Assembly: GCF_900142965.1 (NCBI RefSeq) | Contig: NZ_FRCQ01000019.1 | Coordinates: 1-64,000, forward strand | Direction of reading: 5' to 3' | DNA: 64,000 nucleotides | Source: Rhizobacter sp. OV335 | Lineage (GTDB): Bacteria > Pseudomonadota > Gammaproteobacteria > Burkholderiales > Burkholderiaceae_C | Shown here: positions 57,783-64,000 of the stretch, one piece after another | Position numbering within the stretch: the stretch's first letter is position 1 | How the letters are laid out: each line of letters starts with the position of its first letter | Translations under genes and position numbers: made by a program | Notes under the pieces: model-generated | Told to the model about the DNA's origin: nothing | Databases searched by the model: none | What the model saw: the letters and a program-made list of their open reading frames with translations, nothing else

Positions 57783-60262
57783 GCACCGAACGCGATGACG
57801 CAAGCTTCGCGCGGCTGCGCGAGCAGGGCATCTCGTGGCTGCAGGCCGTCAGCGGCCAGGCGTGGACCGACCACAACCTGCACGACCCCGGCATCACGAT
57901 GCTGGAGCAGCTGTGCTTCTCGCTGACCGACCTGGTGTACCGCGCCGATTTCCCGGTCGCCGACCACCTGACCGGGCCCGACGGCGCGATCGACCACGCC
58001 GGCCTGTCGCTGCACCCGCCGGCGGCGGTGTTCCCGTGCCGCGCGACCACCGCCGCCGACCTGCGCCGCCTGCTGCTCGATGCCGTGCCGGGGCTCGACG
58101 ACGCGACGCTGCAGGCGCGCGACGACGGCGTCGTGCACCTGGTGCTGCAGCTGTCGCAGGGCGCGGCCGACAGCGAGGCCCGGCGCATCGCCGACGCGCG
58201 CGCCGCCTTCCTCGCGCAGCGCAACCTCGGCGAAGACCTCGACCTGGCGGTGACCTCGGTGCAGCCGGTGGCCTGCGAGCTGCATGCGCGCATCGAGATC
58301 GGCGGCCCGCGCGACGCGGCCGACGTGCTGGCCGAGGTCTACGACCGCTGCGACCGCTTCGTCGCGCGCGCCGCGGTGAGCCGCAGCCTCGACGAGCGGC
58401 TGCGCGCCGGCGCGTCGCTGGAGGCGATCTACACCGGCCCGGCGCTGCAGCACGGCTTCATCGACGACCTGCCGAGCGGCCAGGACGGCACGCAGCGGCT
58501 GTTCTTGTCGGACCTCGCCGCGGTGGTGCAGGCGGTGCCGGGCGTGGAGCTGGCGCAGCTGTCGGAACTGCGGCCGGCCAATGCGGCGGCCAGCAACGGC
58601 TCGGTCGCATGGCGCGGTGGCAACTGGGCGCTGCGGCTCGCGCTGCCGAACGACGGCTCGCCCGGAACGATCGTCGTCACGCGGCGCGGCAACGCGGTGG
58701 CGGTGCCGCCGACCGAGCTGTGCCGCAAGCTCGAGGACCTGCGCGCCGCCGGCCGCTCGAACCGCGCGCGCCGGCAGGCCGACCAGGCCGGCCGCGCCGC
58801 CGCCGCGTTGCCGCGCGGCGAGCACCGCGACCTGCAGCGCTACCACTCGGTGCAGCAACTGCTGCCGGCGATCTATGGGGTTGGCCGGCATGGCGTGCCG
58901 CGCTCGGCGCCGCCGCAGGCGCGGGCGCGGGCGCAGCAGCTGCAGACCTACCTGCTGATGATGGAGCAGGTGATCGCGCAGGGCCTGGCACAGGTGCAGC
59001 ACCTGCGCGAGCTGTTCTCGGTGAACGGCGGCTCGGCGCAGACGCTGTGGTCGCAGATGATCGGGCCCGACAGCGTGCCCGGCGTCGAGCGGCTGCTGCT
59101 CGCGCCGGCCGCGCAGATCGAGCAGGCGGTGTACCGGCCGTTCGACCGCTCGGCGCGGCGCAAGAGCCGGGCGCTCGATCACCTGCTGGCGCTGCACGGC
59201 GAGACGTACGCGCAGAACTCGCTGCGCCAGTTCTGCGGGCATCACTCGCCGCAAGAGCTCGAATCAATGCTGCTGGAGAACAAGGCGGCCTACCTGAGCG
59301 ACATCGTGCGGCTGACGCGCGACCGCGCCGGCGGCTTCGATCCCGGTCGCTCGGCGTGGGGAGGGACGGACAACTGCAGCGGACTGCAACGGCGCGCCTC
59401 GCTGCTGCTCGGGCTGCGCCTCGGCCACCCGCGCTCGCTGACGCAGGCGCTGCGCCAGCAGAAACTCACGCTGGTGCCGCAGCCGCTGCCGCAGCACGCG
59501 TCGCTGCAGGTCTCGCCGCAGCGCGCGCAGGCCGCCACCACCGCCGGCCAGGCGCTGCGGCCGGCCACGCGGCCCGAGCTGCAGGCCGACCTGCAGCGCA
59601 TGGCGGTGCTGCGCGGGCCCTTGCCGGCAGCCCTGTTCCGGGCGGGCTTGTGGCGCGACCGCTACCGGCTGCTGGCGCCGCCCGGTGCAACGGCGACATC
59701 GCCGCACCGGCTGCTGCTCGGCCCCGACGAAGACGGCCGCTGGTGGGACCTCGGCGAGCACACCGATGCGCCGGCCGCGCGCCGTGCTGCCGGCAGCCTG
59801 CGGCTCTTCCTGCTGCACCTGCAGCAGGAGAGCGAGGGCATGCACGTCGTCGAGCACGTGCTGCTGCGCCCGCTCGCGCCCGGCGGCCGGGCGCATGCGG
59901 CGCTGAACCTGAAGGCCGGCTTCCACGCGCTGCGCATCACCGTGCTGATGCCCGGCTGGACCACGCGCACCCGCCAGCCGGCGTTCCGCCGCTTTGCGCA
60001 GGACACGCTGCGCATCAACTGCCCGTCGCACCTGTCGCTGCAGTGCCTGTGGCTGGAAGCCGACGCGATGCAGCGCTTCGAGGCCTGCTGGGTCGTGTGG
60101 CTGGCGGCGCGCGAGTCGCTGGCGGCGGCGCCCGACGATGCGCACCTCGCCGCCGAAGCCGATGGAGCGGCCTGCCGCGTGATCCCGTTCCTGCGCCAGC
60201 CGGGCGACAACAACGATGCAGGAGGCGAGGGCGACGAGCCCTTCATGCAAGGCCATGCCTGA
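57779..60262 (+). CDS. Baseplate protein, Pvc12-like
   Basis: An 827-residue protein with the N-terminal block LREQGISWLQAVSGQAWTDHNLHDPGITMLEQLCFSLTDLVYRADFPVADHL, characteristic of the second large baseplate component of eCIS (Pvc12). A helical middle part has LQTYLLMMEQVIAQGLAQVQHLRELFS and the C-terminus has MHVVEHVLLRP and FHALRITVLMPGWTTRTRQPAFRRFAQDTLRINCPSHL. It completes the wedge with gp25 and Pvc11. Overlaps the next gene by 8 bp. Confidence 0.87.
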   Translation: MSTERDDASFARLREQGISWLQAVSGQAWTDHNLHDPGITMLEQLCFSLTDLVYRADFPVADHLTGPDGAIDHAGLSLHPPAAVFPCRATTAADLRRLLLDAVPGLDDATLQARDDGVVHLVLQLSQGAADSEARRIADARAAFLAQRNLGEDLDLAVTSVQPVACELHARIEIGGPRDAADVLAEVYDRCDRFVARAAVSRSLDERLRAGASLEAIYTGPALQHGFIDDLPSGQDGTQRLFLSDLAAVVQAVPGVELAQLSELRPANAAASNGSVAWRGGNWALRLALPNDGSPGTIVVTRRGNAVAVPPTELCRKLEDLRAAGRSNRARRQADQAGRAAAALPRGEHRDLQRYHSVQQLLPAIYGVGRHGVPRSAPPQARARAQQLQTYLLMMEQVIAQGLAQVQHLRELFSVNGGSAQTLWSQMIGPDSVPGVERLLLAPAAQIEQAVYRPFDRSARRKSRALDHLLALHGETYAQNSLRQFCGHHSPQELESMLLENKAAYLSDIVRLTRDRAGGFDPGRSAWGGTDNCSGLQRRASLLLGLRLGHPRSLTQALRQQKLTLVPQPLPQHASLQVSPQRAQAATTAGQALRPATRPELQADLQRMAVLRGPLPAALFRAGLWRDRYRLLAPPGATATSPHRLLLGPDEDGRWWDLGEHTDAPAARRAAGSLRLFLLHLQQESEGMHVVEHVLLRPLAPGGRAHAALNLKAGFHALRITVLMPGWTTRTRQPAFRRFAQDTLRINCPSHLSLQCLWLEADAMQRFEACWVVWLAARESLAAAPDDAHLAAEADGAACRVIPFLRQPGDNNDAGGEGDEPFMQGHA

Positions 60263-62024
60263 CGCGCACCTGATCGAACACCTGCACGTCGAGGTCGACT
60301 TCGACGCCGGCCTGCCCGCGGACGAGGCCGAATCGCGGCTCGCCGCGTTCATGCAAGGCCCGGCGCTGCGCATCGTCGACGAGCTGTTCGACGAGGCCTG
60401 CGCGCCCGACGAGGTGTGGCGCATCGACGAACTGGCGATCGACCTGGGCGAGGTGGCTGTCGACGGCCTGGAGGAGACCTGGGCGATCCGGCTGCGCGAG
60501 CGATTGCAGGACAGGCTGGCCGACCTGCGCGGGCCGGGCGGCGTGGCCGCGGCGCGCGGCGGGGCCGGCGGCGTGCGGCGCAGCCTGCCGCAGGCGCGAC
60601 TCGAGGCCTTGCTGCACTTCCTGCGCCATGGCCACCTGCCGTGGCAGGGCCGTGGCGAGGACCCGGCCGCGCTGGCCGCCGAGGTGCTGCGCCACGATGC
60701 CGCCGCGCTCGCGCTGGCACTGCGTGCGATGGACGACCGGCCGCGCCTGCTGAAAAGGCTCGCGGCGCAGTTCGATGCGGCCTGCCTGCGCGCGCTGGTG
60801 CATGCGCTGATGCCCGGCGAGCCGGCGGCCGCGGACCGGCTGCTGAAGGCCGCCACGCTCGGCACCGCGCCGCTGTGGGAAGCCGTGCTCGGCCAGGCGA
60901 TGGCCCATGCCGGCGCGCCGCATGCGACGGCGCTGCCGCTGCTGCGCGCGCAACTGCTGGCGGCGCTGCAGGCCGGCTCGTCGTTCTCGGCCAGCAGCGA
61001 TCCGCTGCAGTCGGTGGCGCCCACCTGGGCCGCGCTGCTGAAGGACGATCGCGACTGGCTGAAGACGACGCTGCAGCGGCTGGGCGACAACACCGCGCTG
61101 CGCCAGCGCATCGTGCGTGCGTTGCCGCAGGCCGTGCTGCAGCAGGTGCTCGGGCTGTGGCTCGGTAGCGGGCTGACCGCGGCCGTCGACGACTGGATCG
61201 CGCGGGTGGCCGAAGGCGAGCCAGCCTCGGCCGACGAGCGCGCCGGCCGCCGGCAGCTGCTGTGGCAGGCCTCGTTGCAGCATGCGATGCAGCGCGGCGC
61301 GGCGCCGTTCGATGCGTGGCGCTATGCCGAGCACATGCGCGTGCAGGTGGCCGCCGCGAGCGTGCCGGCCGCGCCACCGAGCTGGTTCGAACGCGTCGTG
61401 CGAGCGGCGACCGCGGTGCTGGCCTCGGCGGCGGCGGCATTGGGATTCGGGCGAGGGAAGGGCGCTGAACCTGCGCCGCCCGAGCCCGTCGAGCCGACGG
61501 TCGACGCGCTGCCGCTGCCGGTCGAGCTGCTGCCGGTCGGCAACGCCGGGCTGGTGCTGGTCGCGCCGTACATGCCGCGCCTGTTCATGATGCTCGGCCT
61601 GTCGGACGAGCGCGCCTTCACCGATGCGCCCGCGGCCGAGCGCGCGGCGCTGCTGCTGCAGCTGATGGTGACCGGCGAGGCCGCCGCGCCCGAGCCGGCG
61701 CTGGTGCTGAACAAGCTGCTGTGCGGCATCGACCTCGCGGCGCCGGTGCCGCGCGGCATCGAGCCGACCGAAGCCGAGCGCAACGCCGTCGACGGGCTGC
61801 TGGCCGCGGTGATCCAGCACTGGAAGATCCTCGGCAGCACCTCGGTCGCCGGCCTGCGCGAGACCTTCCTGCAGCGCGACGGCCGCCTGCAGCATGCCGA
61901 CGAGCACTGGCAGCTGAACGTCGAGCCGCGCGGGTTCGACATGCTGATCGACCAGCTGCCATGGGGCTACGCGACGATCCGCCACCCGTGGATGAAGGAG
62001 GTGCTGCATGTCGAGTGGCGCTGA
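60255..62024 (+). CDS. Contractile injection system tape measure protein (Pvc14-like)
   Basis: A 589-residue mainly helical, Ala/Leu-rich protein: MPDAHLIEHLHVEVDFDAGLPADEAESRLAAF at the start and, at the end, the block NAVDGLLAAVIQHWKILGSTSVAGLRETFLQRDGRLQHADEHWQLNVEPRGFDMLIDQLPWGYATIRHPWM, typical of the eCIS tape-measure family. A Pro-rich linker (about 405-420) follows a hydrophobic helix (VRAATAVLASAAAALGFG, about 387-404). It sets tube length. ATG 60255 is used, overlapping the previous stop; the AAA gene starts 17 bp before its end. Confidence 0.85.
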   Translation: MPDAHLIEHLHVEVDFDAGLPADEAESRLAAFMQGPALRIVDELFDEACAPDEVWRIDELAIDLGEVAVDGLEETWAIRLRERLQDRLADLRGPGGVAAARGGAGGVRRSLPQARLEALLHFLRHGHLPWQGRGEDPAALAAEVLRHDAAALALALRAMDDRPRLLKRLAAQFDAACLRALVHALMPGEPAAADRLLKAATLGTAPLWEAVLGQAMAHAGAPHATALPLLRAQLLAALQAGSSFSASSDPLQSVAPTWAALLKDDRDWLKTTLQRLGDNTALRQRIVRALPQAVLQQVLGLWLGSGLTAAVDDWIARVAEGEPASADERAGRRQLLWQASLQHAMQRGAAPFDAWRYAEHMRVQVAAASVPAAPPSWFERVVRAATAVLASAAAALGFGRGKGAEPAPPEPVEPTVDALPLPVELLPVGNAGLVLVAPYMPRLFMMLGLSDERAFTDAPAAERAALLLQLMVTGEAAAPEPALVLNKLLCGIDLAAPVPRGIEPTEAERNAVDGLLAAVIQHWKILGSTSVAGLRETFLQRDGRLQHADEHWQLNVEPRGFDMLIDQLPWGYATIRHPWMKEVLHVEWR

Positions 62025-63375
62025 CCTGCGGCTGCTGCGTGTCGAGCTGAACGCCCGGGTGGTCGGGCGTGAACTCGCGTGGCTGGAGCGCGTGCTGCAG
62101 GCACGCATCAGCCTGCACTTCGGCCAGGGCGAGGCCCCGTCGGCACCGGCGATGGCCGCGCCGGCGTTGGGGCGTGACGACGGCGACTACGCGGAACTGG
62201 TGCACGCGGCCGGGCTCGAAGCCGACGAGCGGCTGGTGCTCGCACTGGCGGTGGCGCCGCATTTGAAGCCGCAGCTGCTCGACATGCTGTTCGTGCGCAA
62301 CCGCAACCTCGACCGCGGCTTCAGCGAGTTCGGCGGGTGGAAGGGGCGCTCGCACGGCGGCTTCCTGCCGACCTGCGAGACGGCGGCCTTCCTGGTCGCC
62401 GGCGAAGACATGGCGCACCGCTTCGCATTGCAGCGCCTGCTCGACGAAGACCGTCCGCTGCGTCGCCACGGCCTGCTGCGCCTGCAACACGACGGCCCCG
62501 GCGAGCCGTGGCTGAGCGCGGCCCTGCACGTCAGCGGCGACACGCTGGAGCGGCTGGCCACCGGCGAGTCGCGCAAGCCCGATTACGGCATCGGCTTCCC
62601 GGCGCGGCTCATCACGACGCGGCTCGGCTGGAGCGACCTGGTGCTCGACGGCGAGGTGATGGACGAGGTGCAGGCCATCGTCACCTGGTACCGGCACGGC
62701 CAGCGGCTGCTGCGCGACTGGCGGCTCGACAAGGCGCTGAAGCCCGGCTACCGCAGCCTGTTCTACGGCCCGCCCGGCACCGGCAAGACGCTGACCGCGA
62801 CGCTGATCGGGCAGGAGGTCGGCAGCGACGTCTACCGCATCGACCTGTCGATGGTGGTCTCGAAGTTCATCGGCGAGACCGAGAAGAACCTGGCGCAGGT
62901 GTTCGACCAGGCGCAGAGCCGGCAGTGGATCCTGTTCTTCGACGAGGCCGACGCGCTGTTCGGCAAGCGGACCGCCACCTCCAGCTCGAACGACCGCTAT
63001 GCCAACCAGGAGGTTTCGTACCTGCTGCAGCGGGTCGAGGACTTCCCGGGCACGGTGATCCTCGCGACCAACCTGAAGGCCAACATCGACGATGCGTTCG
63101 CGCGGCGCTTCCAGTCGCTGGTGCACTTTCCGATGCCGGACGCCGAGCAGCGGCGCCTGCTGTGGGAGGGCATGGTGCGGCACACCGGGCGGCTCGGCGA
63201 CGACGTCGACCTGCAGGGGCTGGCCGAGCGGCACGAGCTGTCGGGCGGCGCGATCGCGAACGTCGTGCGCTTCGGCGCGCTCGGCGCGCTGCAGGCCGGG
63301 CGCGAGCGCATCGAGATGGCCGACCTGCGGCGCGGCGTCGCGAAAGAACTGCGCAAAGAGGGGCGCACGGCATGA
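62008..63375 (+). CDS. AAA+ ATPase of the eCIS (Pvc15-like)
   Basis: A 455-residue AAA+ protein. Helical N-terminal region (1-225), then Walker A GPPGTGKT (254-261), Walker B ILFFDEAD (308-315), sensor 1 in VILATNLKANI (350-360) and arginine finger in AFARRFQS (364-371). The N-domain and linkage match Pvc15, which is proposed to help assembly or cargo loading; in PVC it is needed for effector loading. The gene overlaps the tape-measure gene by 17 bp and the next gene by 4 bp. Confidence 0.93.
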   Translation: MSSGADLRLLRVELNARVVGRELAWLERVLQARISLHFGQGEAPSAPAMAAPALGRDDGDYAELVHAAGLEADERLVLALAVAPHLKPQLLDMLFVRNRNLDRGFSEFGGWKGRSHGGFLPTCETAAFLVAGEDMAHRFALQRLLDEDRPLRRHGLLRLQHDGPGEPWLSAALHVSGDTLERLATGESRKPDYGIGFPARLITTRLGWSDLVLDGEVMDEVQAIVTWYRHGQRLLRDWRLDKALKPGYRSLFYGPPGTGKTLTATLIGQEVGSDVYRIDLSMVVSKFIGETEKNLAQVFDQAQSRQWILFFDEADALFGKRTATSSSNDRYANQEVSYLLQRVEDFPGTVILATNLKANIDDAFARRFQSLVHFPMPDAEQRRLLWEGMVRHTGRLGDDVDLQGLAERHELSGGAIANVVRFGALGALQAGRERIEMADLRRGVAKELRKEGRTA

Positions 63376-64000
63376 CGCATCGAGATGCACCTTTCCCGCG
63401 GCCCGCGCCGTGTGCGCGATGCCGGCGGCTGCGCATCGCGCTGGCTGGCGCGGTGCTGGTGATGGTGGCGAGCCTCGGCTTGCGCGCGGCGACGGTGCCA
63501 CAGGCGGCCTCGGCACCGGCTTCGTCGGCAGCGTCCGCACCGGATGTCGCGATGGTCCCGATGGCTGCAGGACCCGCGGCATCATCCGCGTCGGCGGTCG
63601 ACATGCGGCTGGTCTACAAGACCGTCACGCTGCCGTCGGCACGCCGCGGTGCGCCGTACGGCCCGCGCGAGGTCGTCAAGGGCGGCACGCCGCCGTACCG
63701 CTACACGATCGACGGCAAGCTGCCGCCCGGGCTGGTGCTGACCGAAGACGGCCGGCTCGGCGGCCTGCCGGCCGAGAACGGCAGCTTCCGCTTCGTGCTC
63801 GGCGTGCAGGACGCCGAGTCGCCGCCGCGCATTGCGCAGCAGGCCTATGTGCTGAACGTCTACACGCCGTCGATCCGCCCGCCGGCCGGCGCGGCCTCGG
63901 CGGCGTCGGCGCCTGCCGCTCCGCCCGCGCTGACGACGCTGGGTGTGGCCGATGCCGAAGCCACCGCGAACACGCACGTCGGCCTGCCGGCCAGCTACAA
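63372..64000 (+). CDS. Putative Ig-fold exported protein, 3' end beyond window
   Basis: About 210 codons are visible. A basic N-terminus and hydrophobic helix (about 22-40, LRIALAGAVLVMVASLGLRAA) form a signal or anchor. An Ala/Ser/Pro linker follows, then a domain with GGTPPYRYTIDGKLPPGLVLTEDGRLGGLPAENGSFRFVLGVQDAE, the pattern of He_PIG-type cadherin/Ig-like domains. Another Ala/Ser/Pro linker and new domain begin before the edge. ATGA overlap with the ATPase gene ties it to the eCIS operon. An export signal on an eCIS gene product is surprising; it may anchor the particle to the envelope. Confidence 0.7.
   Translation, partial: MTHRDAPFPRPAPCARCRRLRIALAGAVLVMVASLGLRAATVPQAASAPASSAASAPDVAMVPMAAGPAASSASAVDMRLVYKTVTLPSARRGAPYGPREVVKGGTPPYRYTIDGKLPPGLVLTEDGRLGGLPAENGSFRFVLGVQDAESPPRIAQQAYVLNVYTPSIRPPAGAASAASAPAAPPALTTLGVADAEATANTHVGLPASY

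Noticed and set aside
45206-63375. Prophage or type VI secretion system
   Set aside because: Sheath, tube, VgrG and PAAR also occur there, but DUF4255, DUF5908, Pvc11/12-type baseplate, CIS tape measure and Pvc15-type ATPase are eCIS-specific, and no capsid, terminase, TssJLM or ClpV gene is present.

Overview
The window is high-GC, densely coded DNA with strong G/C third-position bias. It looks like chromosome of a betaproteobacterium of the order Burkholderiales, probably the Leptothrix/Rubrivivax/Roseateles neighbourhood. This rests on protein character only: a cbb3 oxidase cluster with an FNR-type regulator, a PEP-CTERM protein, a DUF799/GNA1162 lipoprotein cluster and MsrPQ. No rRNA, tRNA, CRISPR, integrase or transposase was seen.

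Layout. 1-1067: 5' part of an oleate hydratase gene. 1153-12110: microaerobic respiration block, comprising a SafE-like protein, hemN, fnr and a leftward ccoI-ccoS-ccoN-ccoO-ccoQ-ccoP-ccoG-ccoH block ending in a small membrane protein. Three FNR-box-like palindromes lie before hemN/fnr, ccoN and ccoI. 12111-31360: mixed housekeeping and envelope genes, including a TonB receptor, class II amidotransferase, KfrA-like protein, AsmA-like protein, pyroglutamyl peptidase, solute-binding protein, M66-type protease lipoprotein, a frameshifted ZntB, an MFS/LysR pair, a PEP-CTERM protein, 5'-nucleotidase, an H1-tailed DNA-binding protein, CYTH-CHAD and phosphoglucomutase.

31361-36355: accessory region. 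A 363-residue protein without a recognised family sits behind a textbook PIP/hrpII box with a correctly placed -10, suggesting a type III secreted, harpin-like protein. Directly after it comes a 27-codon peptide gene behind a LexA box. Two secreted proteins and a Fic protein follow. 36356-45110: cheY with a CheX-like protein, a three-lipoprotein operon, msrPQ, a HipBA-like pair with a perfect 14-bp-arm operator, and a NarL-type kinase/regulator pair followed by a receiver-only protein.

45206-64000: an extracellular contractile injection system (eCIS, PVC/Afp-like): DUF4255 cap protein, one unrecognised protein, sheath, two tube proteins, DUF5908, LysM-type hub, VgrG-like spike, PAAR tip, gp25, large baseplate J protein, short fibre-like protein, Pvc12-like baseplate protein, tape measure, AAA+ ATPase and a putative Ig-fold envelope protein cut by the window edge. 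The genes are rightward and mostly overlap by a few bases, except for a 341-bp repeat-filled gap at 49594-49934. There is no capsid, terminase or lysis gene and no TssJLM, so it is neither a prophage nor a T6SS. No toxin cargo is recognisable; it may lie to the right of the window.
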